Source: Aliivibrio sp. EL58
GTDB taxonomy: Bacteria > Pseudomonadota > Gammaproteobacteria > Enterobacterales > Vibrionaceae
Direction: 5' to 3'
Assembly: GCF_900312675.1 (NCBI RefSeq)
Contig: NZ_OMPC01000009.1
Location: 620,001 to 684,000, forward strand
Length of the DNA stretch: 64,000 bases
A program made the position numbers and the translations under genes. This document shows positions 19,521 to 28,413 of the stretch, piece after piece. The notes under the pieces are model-generated. The model saw nothing but the letters and a program-made list of their open reading frames with translations, made no database searches and was not told where the DNA came from. Each line of letters begins with the position of its first letter. Position 1 is the first letter of the stretch.

Positions 19521-20756
19521 TTATTGTAAAGCACTCTGTGGAACATAAATTTCAGACTCTCGATTGATCGACTGATACTGACCAAACATCGGTTTCTTCT
19601 CTAGACAACGACGCAGCATATCCAACATTAATGTTGATAAAATTGAACGCATTTCATTATAGCTATAATTACGCTTTAAACTAACCAACTGCCCCCACTC
19701 ACCGTAAGGTGTCGATAATGCCACTGCAACTTTACCTTGAATCACAGGGCCTGAAGATAAACCAATCGCCGTTTTAGTTCTCTCACGAGTTGCTGCAGCC
19801 AACGCCAGTGCAGCCGCAAGGGGATCTTGCCCTGCCATTTGCTGATCAACCTGAGAAGAGAGGATCCATCCCTGCTTCATATTCATTCTAATCTGTTCAT
19901 CTTCTTGCAACCAATTCGTTAACCAACCACCTGTTGCTTGTTCTGCTACGGTAATATTTAACGAAAACTCACTCAACAATGCCCCCACATTTGGCAGCAT
20001 CGATTCATCAACACTAACAACATTATCACCAAGTAAATGATAGATCCTTTCTAAAATAGGAAATCGGCTATCATGGTTTGCAGGACCAAATAATTTTACT
20101 TCGATAAAAGGAAGAGATGAGCGATAGCCAATCTCAAAGCCATGAGGTAAGCGAACCTGTTGCAATGTATCCTGAATACCTGATTCTGATAAACCAAAAG
20201 TAAACAGTCGACTGCATTCAGATGCTTCAACCATAGGGTGCCATTGCTTCATTCTAGGTAAAATTTGATGCTCTACCATCACTTTAAACTCAGACGGTAC
20301 ACCTGGTGTGAATATCACTATTGATTTATTAACTTCAATAAAAAAGCCACAAGCTGTCCCTACAGGGTTATCAATCAATTGCGCCCCTTCAGGCAACATT
20401 GCTTGTTTAATATTACTGTGTGGCATCTCTCTACCTTGGTTAAGGTATTGAGCTTGCATTCTGTCTAACCAATATTGAGACATCACCAGTGGTGTATTTA
20501 ATACCTTTGCTGCCGCTTCACTAGAAATATCATCCGACGTAGGACCTAATCCACCATTTACAATAACAACTGACGCATTCTTAGCTTGGTGCTGTATCTC
20601 AGCAACTAATGCATCAATGCTGTCACCAACAGTTGAACGATTAGATAACTTAAAACCATGTTGATAAAATTGTTGAGATAACCATGCGGCATTAGTATCT
20701 ACAATATCACCATGTAAGATCTCTTCGCCTGTGCTAATCATTGCTACTTGCAACAT
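19521..20756 (-). CDS. CinA-like protein (YfaY type)
   Basis: 411 residues. The N-terminal molybdopterin-binding-like domain is clear: STGEEILHGDIVDTNAAWL and VIVNGGLGPTSDD. The C-terminal domain matches the CinA/PncC nicotinamide-nucleotide amidase domain in outline, but the usual AESCTGG motif reads AEQATGG here. Ser and Cys at the active-site loop are therefore missing and amidase activity is doubtful, as in E. coli YfaY. The N-terminal ADP-ribose pyrophosphatase-type activity may remain. AGAGGAAAAG precedes the ATG. Convergent with yfaE. Confidence 0.87.
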   Translation of the reverse strand: MLQVAMISTGEEILHGDIVDTNAAWLSQQFYQHGFKLSNRSTVGDSIDALVAEIQHQAKNASVVIVNGGLGPTSDDISSEAAAKVLNTPLVMSQYWLDRMQAQYLNQGREMPHSNIKQAMLPEGAQLIDNPVGTACGFFIEVNKSIVIFTPGVPSEFKVMVEHQILPRMKQWHPMVEASECSRLFTFGLSESGIQDTLQQVRLPHGFEIGYRSSLPFIEVKLFGPANHDSRFPILERIYHLLGDNVVSVDESMLPNVGALLSEFSLNITVAEQATGGWLTNWLQEDEQIRMNMKQGWILSSQVDQQMAGQDPLAAALALAAATRERTKTAIGLSSGPVIQGKVAVALSTPYGEWGQLVSLKRNYSYNEMRSILSTLMLDMLRRCLEKKPMFGQYQSINRESEIYVPQSALQ

Positions 20757-20864
20757 GCACTTTTCCTCTTTGATATTTCTATAATTACTTCTAATTTATC
20801 ACATTAAGCGATTTAAAAAACCTATCTTGTTTCAATTCTAGTAAATCTTCCTTTTTAGGATAAC

Positions 20865-20905
20865 CGTAAAGAATTAATTACATTAAGTGTATTTTAAATT
20901 GTACA
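20865..20905 (+). promoter_or_regulatory. Strong/weak pair of TyrR-like boxes before the tyrosine-type permease
   Basis: 20865-20882 reads CGTAAA-N6-ATTACA, 10 of 12 positions of the TyrR consensus TGTAAA-N6-TTTACA. 20888-20905 reads TGTATT-N6-TGTACA, 9 of 12. Both keep the essential G-N14-C, and their centres are 23 bp apart. A plausible promoter follows: TTGAGT at 20912-20917 and TACATT at 20935-20940, 17 bp apart. A paired strong and weak box is the arrangement known from tyrP control by TyrR. Confidence 0.65.
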
Positions 20906-20996
20906 AATGTATTGAGTTAAATTTCAATTGCGCGTACATTCTCATCATTGGAATAAGACTCAAGTTTTAATTGATTCAGTATAAGAAGTGGTATAA

Positions 20997-22169
20997 ATGA
21001 AGACAAAAGTACTAGGAAGCGCGCTAATAATCGCAGGAACCACTATTGGGGCAGGTATGCTAGCCCTACCTCTTGTTTCTGCAAGTCTAGGTTTCTTTAC
21101 AGCGAGTCTATTAATGGTCGGTATTTGGGCGATCATGAGCTACACAAGCTTGTTAATGCTAGAGGTTCACCAGTATGGACACCGTAGCGCAACATTGCAC
21201 AGTCTTGCATATCAATTCTTAGGGAAGAATGGACAACGAATTGCTACTTTTTCAATGTTGTTTCTTTTTTACGCATTATGTGCCGCTTACATAGCCGGCG
21301 GAAGTGAACAATTTCATGTAAAAATCAATCTAATTGCGCCTTTCGAGTTGTCAAAAACAATCTCTACTATTCTATTCACCGTCATCGTAGCTGTTATCAT
21401 TGCCTTGGGAACAAAAACGGTTGATGTGATTAACCGAGGATTATTTACCTTAAAATTAATCATGCTAGTGACAATTCTGTTTTTCTTAACGCCAAACATT
21501 ACTGGTGAATACTTGATGTCACTTCCCGTACATCAAGGCGTATTTATTACTGCTCTTCCTGTGATTTTTACCTCTTTTGGTTTTCATGGCAGTATTCCGG
21601 CCATTGTTAATTACCTTGAATTAGATATAAAGAAGATCAAAATCAGTTTACTCATTGGTTCTTCACTTCCTTTAGTTATCTACTTATTTTGGCAAGGTAT
21701 TACCCTAGGTCAGTTATCTCAGTCTGAATTTGAACAAATTAATGGCCTAAACCAATTTATTACCACCATCCAACAATCTATTGACCATCAATTTATACAG
21801 GTGGCTTTATCACTGTTTGCCGATTTAGCACTGCTAACTTCTTTTATTGGCGTTAGTTTAGGCTTATTTGAATTCCTACGTGACTCATCAAAGAAATGGC
21901 AAAAATCATCCATTGTGACGGCTTTATTAACCTACACTCCACCGTTGATGTTTGCTTTATTTTACCCACAAGGTTTTATTACAGCATTAGGTTACGCCGC
22001 AATAGCACTTGTAATATTAGCTCTATTCTTACCTGTGGCTCTCGTTGTATCAGCGCGAAGAAGACACCAAGAGTCTGAATATACTGTTATTGGTGGCACC
22101 CCAGCTTTAGTCATTGTTTTAATCTTTGGATTAATAATTATAGGCAGTCAATTATTCAGTTCTTTATAG
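20997..22169 (+). CDS. tyrP: Aromatic amino acid permease, TyrP-like (HAAAP family)
   Basis: 390 residues with about eleven hydrophobic segments. The N-terminal KVLGSALIIAGTTIGAGMLALP is the family signature of TyrP/Mtr/TnaB proton symporters for aromatic amino acids. Tyrosine is the most likely substrate because TyrR-like boxes lie upstream; the protein sequence alone does not distinguish Tyr from Trp. It is monocistronic and ends in a strong terminator. Two further permeases of the same family lie at 48390-50812. Confidence 0.82.
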   Translation: MKTKVLGSALIIAGTTIGAGMLALPLVSASLGFFTASLLMVGIWAIMSYTSLLMLEVHQYGHRSATLHSLAYQFLGKNGQRIATFSMLFLFYALCAAYIAGGSEQFHVKINLIAPFELSKTISTILFTVIVAVIIALGTKTVDVINRGLFTLKLIMLVTILFFLTPNITGEYLMSLPVHQGVFITALPVIFTSFGFHGSIPAIVNYLELDIKKIKISLLIGSSLPLVIYLFWQGITLGQLSQSEFEQINGLNQFITTIQQSIDHQFIQVALSLFADLALLTSFIGVSLGLFEFLRDSSKKWQKSSIVTALLTYTPPLMFALFYPQGFITALGYAAIALVILALFLPVALVVSARRRHQESEYTVIGGTPALVIVLIFGLIIIGSQLFSSL

Positions 22170-22228
22170 CTGGGAACACATCACAAAAAATGAACTAAAC
22201 ACATATATTATAAGCTCCTGTATTTAAT

Positions 22229-22270
22229 GCCTATTTACTCATCAAAATGAATAGTAAATAGGCCTTTTTT
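22229..22270 (+). terminator. Terminator of the TyrP-like gene
   Basis: GCCTATTTACT (22229-22239) and AGTAAATAGGC (22253-22263) pair perfectly over 11 bp and are followed by six T residues. Confidence 0.88.
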
Positions 22271-22309
22271 GCTTTTATGTTTTGCATTTTTTGATTAATA
22301 GTAGATAAT

Positions 22310-22325
22310 TGTGATCTAGCTCAGT
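22310..22325 (+). promoter_or_regulatory. CRP-like site before the DUF3943 gene
   Basis: TGTGATCTAGCTCAGT matches the CRP core TGTGA-N6-TCACA at 8 of 10 positions and shares the central TCTAG. It ends only 24 bases before the start codon, too close for ordinary activation of this gene, so it would more likely repress, or be chance. Confidence 0.4.
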
Positions 22326-22349
22326 ATTTGATTTAATTAAGGACTTTCC

Positions 22350-23264
22350 GTGAAAAAACAAGCAATAGTCAGTTTGCTTTTAGGGTGTGTAGCTTCAACG
22401 CAAGCCTATGCTCTAGATATCAATAGCGCCTATGAGATGGATTATCAACGCGACTGTTCAACAAATATTTACTCGAGCTACTGTTCTAATGATTCTTTTA
22501 CTATTTCGCCAATGCGTTTAGATGGTGAAACACCATCAAAAGTTGCCGAAACAGATACTTATGCAGAAAGCACCCAATTGCCACATTATTTACGCGTGTC
22601 TGACGAGCGTGATTGGGATTACCTTATGGAGCAATCTTATACCATTCTTGGTTTAAGTGTTGCAACAGTAGGCTTAATGACCTTCCTACCTGAAAGTATT
22701 ACAAAGTGGGATTCTGAAGATTCAAGCCTTAAAGGTCTTGGTAGTAAATGGAAGGATAATGTGAGCTCTGGTCCTGTTTGGGATAAAGATGAGCATTTCT
22801 TAAACTACATTATGCATCCATACTTTGGTGGTGTTTATTATACTGCTGCACGTCATGCTGGCTTTAATGAATTCGAGTCTTTCTTATACTCAACAACAAT
22901 GTCGACCTTCTTCTGGGAGTATGGTGTAGAAGCCTTTGCAGAAGTTCCTTCTATTCAAGATCTATTCGTAACGCCATTCTTCGGTGCTGTGGTTGGTGAA
23001 TTGATGTTGCAACAAGAATTACGCATCACTGATAATGGCGGCGAGGTCATGGGCTCAGATACACTAGGTAGCGTGAGTCTGTTCTTCTTAAACCCTGTAG
23101 GCCATATTCATTACTGGGTAACGGATGCATGGGGTGGCGACACTGAAGTTAACCTAGCTTACAACGCTTGGTTTAGTAATGGTGATGCTGCACAATTTGC
23201 TTATGATGCTGGTATGCCTTATACAGACCAATTTGTGGGTCTTGAAGTTAAATTGAAGTTCTAA
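22350..23264 (+). CDS. DUF3943 family protein, exported
   Basis: 304 residues with a signal peptide (MKKQAIVSLLLGCVASTQAYA). I recognise the DUF3943 pattern in the middle: WDKDEHFLNYIMHPYFGGVY, then MSTFFWEYGVEAFAEVPS. The family is uncharacterised; the conserved Asp, His and aromatic residues suggest an outer-membrane or periplasmic lipid-linked protein. The start is GTG at 22350 with AAGGA upstream, and it begins the signal peptide exactly. It stands alone and is followed by a strong terminator. Confidence 0.75.
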   Translation: MKKQAIVSLLLGCVASTQAYALDINSAYEMDYQRDCSTNIYSSYCSNDSFTISPMRLDGETPSKVAETDTYAESTQLPHYLRVSDERDWDYLMEQSYTILGLSVATVGLMTFLPESITKWDSEDSSLKGLGSKWKDNVSSGPVWDKDEHFLNYIMHPYFGGVYYTAARHAGFNEFESFLYSTTMSTFFWEYGVEAFAEVPSIQDLFVTPFFGAVVGELMLQQELRITDNGGEVMGSDTLGSVSLFFLNPVGHIHYWVTDAWGGDTEVNLAYNAWFSNGDAAQFAYDAGMPYTDQFVGLEVKLKF

Positions 23265-23315
23265 TACCTATTCCAATAATAAGTAGTCACTTTAATAATA
23301 ACCTGAATAAACAAT

Positions 23316-23346
23316 AAAAAAGGACACCACGCGGTGTCCTTTTTTT
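23316..23346 (+). terminator. Terminator of the DUF3943 gene
   Basis: GGACACC and GGTGTCC around ACGC, extended by A and T tracts into a 13-bp stem with a T run. Confidence 0.9.
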
Positions 23347-23359
23347 ATGGGCGAATTTA

Positions 23360-23400
23360 AGACACAAAAAAACCGAGATTACCTCGGCCTTTTTGTGTCT
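23360..23400 (-). terminator. Terminator of the basic winged-helix gene
   Basis: A long imperfect stem: AGACACAAAAA with TTTTTGTGTCT outside and CCGAG with CTCGG inside. It lies 27 bases after the minus-strand gene and is separate from the preceding plus-strand terminator. Confidence 0.8.
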
Positions 23401-23426
23401 TAAAATAAGCTAAACTAACGTATTGA

Positions 23427-23813
23427 TTACGCTGCTTTATAGCTTACTTTATTACCAGCAAGTTGTTCACGTACAACTAGGTTTTCTTCAACTAGCTTTT
23501 TCAAGCCACCTGTTGCCCATGCTGCCGCTTTTGCTTCTTCTTGACCTGCTGCAAGACCAATATCTTTTGAATTGATACCTTCAGGGTTCTGGCAAACAAT
23601 ATCAAATACAGTCTGTTGCTTTGGCGTTAGAGCGATATCTGTCGCTACTGCCACCGCTTTAGGTGCTGCTGCAACTACTGCTTCCACTTTCTTTTCAACT
23701 GGTTTAGCTACTTTTGCAGGGTTAGCTGCTTTTTTCACTTCAGTTTTTGGTGCAGTTGCTTTAATGCGTTTATGCAGCTTAGACTGTACTTTACGTTTGT
23801 GAGCAATTTTCAT
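23427..23813 (-). CDS. Lys/Ala-rich basic protein with C-terminal winged-helix-like domain
   Basis: 128 residues from the ATG at 23813 (GGAG upstream). A longer reading frame to 23909 exists, but its extra residues are unlike a bacterial N-terminus. Residues 1-60 are very rich in Lys, Ala, Pro and Val, like histone H1 tails. Residues 65-128 (starting LTPKQQTVFDIVCQNPEG) look like a small winged helix with a wing GNKVSYKAA. This suggests a nucleoid-associated or RNA-binding protein. I do not recognise a named family. Confidence 0.65.
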   Translation of the reverse strand: MKIAHKRKVQSKLHKRIKATAPKTEVKKAANPAKVAKPVEKKVEAVVAAAPKAVAVATDIALTPKQQTVFDIVCQNPEGINSKDIGLAAGQEEAKAAAWATGGLKKLVEENLVVREQLAGNKVSYKAA

Positions 23814-23933
23814 GAAACTTAAACTCCGTTGCGCTAACTCTATTTTCAAACAATAAGTGCTCAAAAATAGTAGCGGAAAAAAGATGTCAATTCCTAAAGT
23901 GAAACTCAAATAGTTGTATTGGAATTGGCGAAG

Positions 23934-23958
23934 CGCGTTTTATACCAAAAAACGCGCA
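23934..23958. repeat. GC-rich hairpin downstream of ycbL
   Basis: GCGCGTTTT and AAAACGCGC pair over 9 bp. A second imperfect hairpin (about 23983-24010, TGGCGAAAAGT with ACTTTTGCCA) lies between it and the ycbL stop. Neither is followed by a good T run, so function is unclear. Confidence 0.5.
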
Positions 23959-24016
23959 ATATTTATAGAGAGGATGGCACTGTATGGCGAAAAGTACCGC
24001 ACTTTTGCCAACTTTC

Positions 24017-24670
24017 TTACCAAAGTGGCATTTTATCCGCGACAAATGGGTTTGTTTTACGCTCATAACCAAATGTTGATTCAGGTCCGTGACCCGGAAC
24101 AAATTTCATATCATGTCCTAATGGCCACAATTTTGTTTTAATTGAAGCAATCAGAGTCTCGTAATCGCCACGAGGGAAATCCGAGCGACCAATAGCCCCT
24201 TTAAACAGCACATCACCAACAAATGCCATTTTAGCCTCTTGGTTAAATAACACGACATGCCCTGGCGTATGACCTGGAGTGTGTAAAACATCTAGCTTTT
24301 GATTACCAAATTCAACAACATCACCTTCATTCAGCCATTGATTAGGCTCGAATGCATCAGTGTGAGGGAAACCAAATCGTTCACTTTGATTTGGAAGCCC
24401 TTGTAACCAAAAGTTATCTTCTTTATGTGGACCAATAATCGATGCATTAGTAATCGCAGCTAGGTCTTCAGTACCACCAACATGATCGAGATGACCATGA
24501 GTTAATACCATGTGTACAACATCAATATTTAATGCATCAATCGCTTGTTTTAGCAAGTGAACATCACCACCTGGATCGATAACTACCCCTTTCATGGTTT
24601 CATCGCACCATACAATTGAACAGTTTTGCTCATAAGGAGTCACTGGAATAATTTGATATTGTAAACTCAT
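24017..24670 (-). CDS. ycbL: Metallo-beta-lactamase-fold hydrolase YcbL (glyoxalase II-like)
   Basis: 217 residues (E. coli YcbL 215). The zinc motif THGHLDHVGG is near residue 58, followed by TPGHTPGHV, GDVLF with the bridging Asp, and a late VPGHGP. This is the complete ligand set of the glyoxalase II branch, which hydrolyses S-lactoylglutathione-like thioesters; the true substrate of YcbL is less certain. AGGAAG precedes the ATG. It is a single gene downstream of the iron cluster, on the same strand and 84 bp away, so read-through is possible. Confidence 0.88.
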   Translation of the reverse strand: MSLQYQIIPVTPYEQNCSIVWCDETMKGVVIDPGGDVHLLKQAIDALNIDVVHMVLTHGHLDHVGGTEDLAAITNASIIGPHKEDNFWLQGLPNQSERFGFPHTDAFEPNQWLNEGDVVEFGNQKLDVLHTPGHTPGHVVLFNQEAKMAFVGDVLFKGAIGRSDFPRGDYETLIASIKTKLWPLGHDMKFVPGHGPESTFGYERKTNPFVADKMPLW

Positions 24671-24754
24671 AGCTTTCTCTTCCTAAAATAATTACGCTAA
24701 GAATACCACGGCTGTTATTTAAGGGGAATTCAGATATTTCTTATGGGTAAAACA

Positions 24755-25879
24755 CTAACTATGAGCGAATGGGATCTGGCTCCAATGATTGTCCCACATG
24801 ACATTGGTTTGCTGGCTTGTCACTTCTCCATTTTCCGTTCTGTGGATCACCTTTCCTGTACCTGAACTAATATGCCATTGTGGTAAGCCATGATGACGCT
24901 TATTAGCCACCACTCCAGAGGCATCAGCTAAAGAGGTAATCTCAACTAACTGATTAGTCTTTAGGTTCCATACCCCATAACAATTACCTCTTGGTGACGT
25001 TGCTACAACATGATCCCCAAGAACAGCAATACTGGCAATATAATGATTAAAACGGAGCCACTGTTCAGGCTCTGCATTTAATTGCTTCAAGGGCTCTCCG
25101 CGTCGATGCACGGCAACCAGTGGCGCGCCATCTTCTGGCTCCCCACGATATTGCTGTCCACATAATACGCGTCCATCATGGGTTAATGATAAATGACGAA
25201 TACTCAATTTATGATCAGGCAAACCAACCGATTCGAGTACCTCCCCCGTTTCTGTAGATAAGTAAACTAAGGCAGGTTCCATTGATTCTAAATTAATAGG
25301 TACTCTACCTTTAGTATGAACCCCACCAACCCCAATCGCTAAAGTTGTATCATCAACACGAATCACCTCATGTGGGCCAATACCAAACCCTGAGAACTCT
25401 TTCATTTTTATTAATTGAGTTCCTTGCAATTGATAAACACCAATCACGCCTTGGCTAGTCTCTTTCTCTCCCTCTGTCGTATAAAGTGTTAAGCCATCAG
25501 AAGAGAACACCCCATGCCCATAAAAATATCGATTAGGCATAGATGGTATAATGGAATAGCTCACACCGGTTTTTATATTAAACAGTTGCATGTAATTACC
25601 CGGACGACGCGCAAAGGCAACCGCCAAGTCACCATTAGGCGTAATCGCAACACCATGGCCTCTTTCTGGTAAAGGGACAGAATGGATTGGATAACCTTCA
25701 CTGTCAGCCACCACTGCGCCAAAACGACCATTAGCCGTTCGGGAGCAAGAGATTAAAGCCGCTTTTTTATCTAAATTCGAGACCGACGAACACGCTGTTA
25801 ACCAAGGAGATAATGCAACCGCCCCAAAACTGCCTTTCAATAATTTTCGTCTTTGATTATTAATCACCATCAGTTGCAT
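24755..25879 (-). CDS. DUF1513 family exported lipoprotein-like protein of the iron cluster
   Basis: 374 residues, recognised as DUF1513. The N-terminus has a twin-arginine-like signal (NQRRKLLKG) followed by a lipobox, WLTAC, so it may be exported folded and then lipidated. The rest looks like a beta-propeller (repeated GHGVAITPNGDLAVAF-type strands). The start overlaps the imelysin gene by 20 bp; in-frame ATG at 25870 is an alternative. Last gene of the imelysin-DUF1111-imelysin-DUF1513 cluster, which suggests a role in iron acquisition. Molecular function is unknown. Confidence 0.8.
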   Translation of the reverse strand: MQLMVINNQRRKLLKGSFGAVALSPWLTACSSVSNLDKKAALISCSRTANGRFGAVVADSEGYPIHSVPLPERGHGVAITPNGDLAVAFARRPGNYMQLFNIKTGVSYSIIPSMPNRYFYGHGVFSSDGLTLYTTEGEKETSQGVIGVYQLQGTQLIKMKEFSGFGIGPHEVIRVDDTTLAIGVGGVHTKGRVPINLESMEPALVYLSTETGEVLESVGLPDHKLSIRHLSLTHDGRVLCGQQYRGEPEDGAPLVAVHRRGEPLKQLNAEPEQWLRFNHYIASIAVLGDHVVATSPRGNCYGVWNLKTNQLVEITSLADASGVVANKRHHGLPQWHISSGTGKVIHRTENGEVTSQQTNVMWDNHWSQIPFAHS

Positions 25880-26879
25880 TAAACCCTATAGCAATGTCCA
25901 ATTCGATAGCAACTTCTTCATGGATCAGGTATTTCAAATATTCTAATTTATTGTACAAAGCCAAGGTATTTTGATAACCAGATTTGGTCTGTAATTCCGC
26001 AAATAGTGATGACGACTCAGGCCATGTCTCTAACGTAGAGTTAAAATGGTCTTCTATTCTTTCAGCTAAGTCTGAGTGTCCTTGCTCTTGTAAATAACGA
26101 TTAAGCCCAACACCATTTGCTAAATAAAGATCACGCATAGCCATTACATTATATTTAAGCCAAATTAGAGACGTTTCTGATCGCCACGATTCAGAAAAAT
26201 AAGGTCTAGGCTGCCCTATTTTTGCTAACGGACGACTGAGCTTTTTCATACTGTAATCAAGTTGATTAGCAAGCAATGCTATGTATTCATTTAACCACAT
26301 GGTTTCATCTAACTGTGTCCATGGGTTTACCTGCCATGCTTGAGCCATTTTTTTCGTATTAAGCGCCAAATTGGCAGTAATAGCTTGACCTAATTGACAC
26401 GACTCTTCTGCTGGCAACGTCGATGCAGGATCAAATAATAACCACTCCACCGCCCCTAAACCCTGGGTCGTCACACTCTGTTGTTGGATCAACTCACTAT
26501 TCCAAGTTTGACCTTTTTTCAACAGTTGAGACATTTTTCGTCCAGTGGTGTTTTTCTTATCAGGCCAAAATTGAATATTCCAATTTAAGCTCAATGCTGC
26601 TTCTGGACCTCTCTCTTGACCTTGCAACGCCATCCACGATTGCATGGTTTGTTGCCATTGCATAACCACCGGTTCTTTTGTTGTTTGATTCGAACAATAC
26701 CCTTCAAAACTCTCAGCCAATCGTTGGCTAGATTCAAGTAAACGTTGGGCTGATTGTTGTTCAATATAATAAACATGGTCAATCATATTGGTTGCGTTAG
26801 GAACTTGATTAGCTTCATTGGTACTTTGGCAGGCAGTCAGTAACACCGTGCTGCTTAACAATAGATAAATACTTTTCAT
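25860..26879 (-). CDS. Imelysin-family lipoprotein (second copy)
   Basis: 339 residues beginning with a lipoprotein signal whose lipobox is LLTAC. The body is helical and imelysin-like, with QGLGAVEWLLFDPAS in place of the classical GxHxxE motif, so the histidine is not present here. Imelysins (IrpA, ICMP, EfeO core) are iron-regulated periplasmic or surface proteins linked to iron uptake; proteolysis has been doubted. AAGG precedes the ATG. It is 10 bp downstream of the di-haem gene and overlaps DUF1513. It differs strongly from the first imelysin at 28414-29667. Confidence 0.82.
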   Translation of the reverse strand: MKSIYLLLSSTVLLTACQSTNEANQVPNATNMIDHVYYIEQQSAQRLLESSQRLAESFEGYCSNQTTKEPVVMQWQQTMQSWMALQGQERGPEAALSLNWNIQFWPDKKNTTGRKMSQLLKKGQTWNSELIQQQSVTTQGLGAVEWLLFDPASTLPAEESCQLGQAITANLALNTKKMAQAWQVNPWTQLDETMWLNEYIALLANQLDYSMKKLSRPLAKIGQPRPYFSESWRSETSLIWLKYNVMAMRDLYLANGVGLNRYLQEQGHSDLAERIEDHFNSTLETWPESSSLFAELQTKSGYQNTLALYNKLEYLKYLIHEEVAIELDIAIGFNATDGD

Positions 26880-26889
26880 TACTTACACC

Positions 26890-28290
26890 TTATAACGAAT
26901 CTAAAAATGCCAATAACGCATTACGATCTTGTGTTGATAACTGCACGACTTTATCTCGCGCTTGTTGTGCTTCACCGCCGTGCCATAAAACAGCTTCTAG
27001 TACATTTCGAGCTCTACCATCATGTAGCATCTCAGTATGGCCATTCACCTCTTGTGTGTAACCAAGCCCCCATAACGGTGGTGTTCGCCACTCTTGACCA
27101 TTAGCTAAGAACTCTGGTCGATTATCAGACAGACCTTGTCCCATGTCATGAAGTAACATGTCCGTATAAGGATGAATTACCTGATCAGATAACGCCGGTC
27201 TGCCTTCAATTTTTGCTGTTTTAATATTCGTTTTATGACAACTTTCACAACCGATATCTTTAAATAACTCTTGCCCTTTAATGACTTGAGGATCTTGAAC
27301 ATTTCGACGAATAGGCACGGCTAAATGTTGTGAATAGAATTCAACAAAATTTAAAATCTTATCACTCACTTCTGGAGTTCCGCCATGAGGCAGTTTTTCA
27401 CAAACAGTTTGAGCTTGAGTACAATCATCTTTAGGGAACATATTACTGGTTAAGCCTAAATCACCATTAAACGCCGCGGCATTCTGCTGCATTAGTGTTG
27501 GTTGTCCTGCTTTCCAACCAAAACGTCCTAATGCTAACTCTTGAGCCCTAGCATCCCATACTTGATTAGCTTTACCTGAAATCCCGTTGTTCTCTTGTTT
27601 CTGTTGCTCAGCAAACCCTAAAATCGTTGATTCAGGGATAGATTCTAATAACCCTAAACCAATCATTGGCGGCGCAATACGTGCAGACATCAATACATTA
27701 TCTGCCATATCTCCATACGCTAATTCTGTGATTGATAAATTTGGCTTACGTAACGTGACAACGTCACCATCAGCAAGCGTAATCGGTAATGATGTGTAAG
27801 TTATATGGATTTGCCCCTCTCGTTTTGCTCCAGACAGTGAAAAGTCTTGCAACTGACCACCATAAATAGGCTCAGGGATCACCCCTTCTAAAATGACACG
27901 CCTTTTTTGCTCAGGCGTTAATGCCGGAATACTTAATCGCACCAACATAGACACAGAATTTGTATCACCTTCTCTTGGCGCATGACCTCGGCCATCTTTA
28001 ATATGGCAATTCTGACAACCATTCGTATTAAACAGAGGACCTAGACCATCTCTAGCATCAGTAGACGCTGGAGCTTGTACCCAAGGGTTACGAAAAAAAC
28101 TGTTACCGACACTAAAATCTAACCGCTTACTCATAGGTAGATTTGCGGCGGGTAAAGAAAATGCGTTTTGGCCCTCCTTCTTCACACTCGTTTTACCACC
28201 AGACGCGATATCCATAGAAGTGTTATTTGAAGAAGCAGAGAAAGAAAGCGTTGAAAGTAAAGCTATTGCTCCAAGCATTGCGGGTTTCAT
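26890..28290 (-). CDS. Di-haem oxidoreductase, DUF1111 family
   Basis: 466 residues from the ATG at 28290, which begins a signal peptide (MKPAMLGAIALLSTLSFSAS). Two c-type haem sites are visible: CQNCH near residue 100 and CESCH near residue 370. The family is usually called a thiol oxidoreductase but its substrate is not established; peroxidase-like chemistry on iron or thiols in the periplasm is possible. The frame is open to 28338 but the extra residues are unlikely. It lies between two imelysin genes in a cluster with Fur-like boxes. Confidence 0.85.
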   Translation of the reverse strand: MKPAMLGAIALLSTLSFSASSNNTSMDIASGGKTSVKKEGQNAFSLPAANLPMSKRLDFSVGNSFFRNPWVQAPASTDARDGLGPLFNTNGCQNCHIKDGRGHAPREGDTNSVSMLVRLSIPALTPEQKRRVILEGVIPEPIYGGQLQDFSLSGAKREGQIHITYTSLPITLADGDVVTLRKPNLSITELAYGDMADNVLMSARIAPPMIGLGLLESIPESTILGFAEQQKQENNGISGKANQVWDARAQELALGRFGWKAGQPTLMQQNAAAFNGDLGLTSNMFPKDDCTQAQTVCEKLPHGGTPEVSDKILNFVEFYSQHLAVPIRRNVQDPQVIKGQELFKDIGCESCHKTNIKTAKIEGRPALSDQVIHPYTDMLLHDMGQGLSDNRPEFLANGQEWRTPPLWGLGYTQEVNGHTEMLHDGRARNVLEAVLWHGGEAQQARDKVVQLSTQDRNALLAFLDSL

Positions 28291-28327
28291 AATATCGAAC
28301 ATCCTGATCATCATTAAAAAACAAAAT

Positions 28328-28362
28328 AGCTCAACCACTACATCGAGAGAAGTGGTCGAGCT
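28328..28362 (-). terminator. Attenuator-like hairpin inside the iron cluster
   Basis: AGCTCGACCACT and AGTGGTTGAGCT (minus-strand sense) pair over 12 positions with one mismatch. They are followed on the minus strand by ATTTTGTTTTTT. It falls between the first imelysin gene and the di-haem gene, so it probably lowers expression of the distal genes. Confidence 0.7.
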
Positions 28363-28413
28363 AATACCTATATTTTTAGGTTGGTATATTACTACTACTG
28401 CTTTTTCTTAGAA

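Noticed and set aside
23887-24141. Two frames of about 70 residues overlapping the end of ycbL on both strands
   Set aside because: They cross the conserved ycbL C-terminus and the hairpins downstream and resemble no protein.
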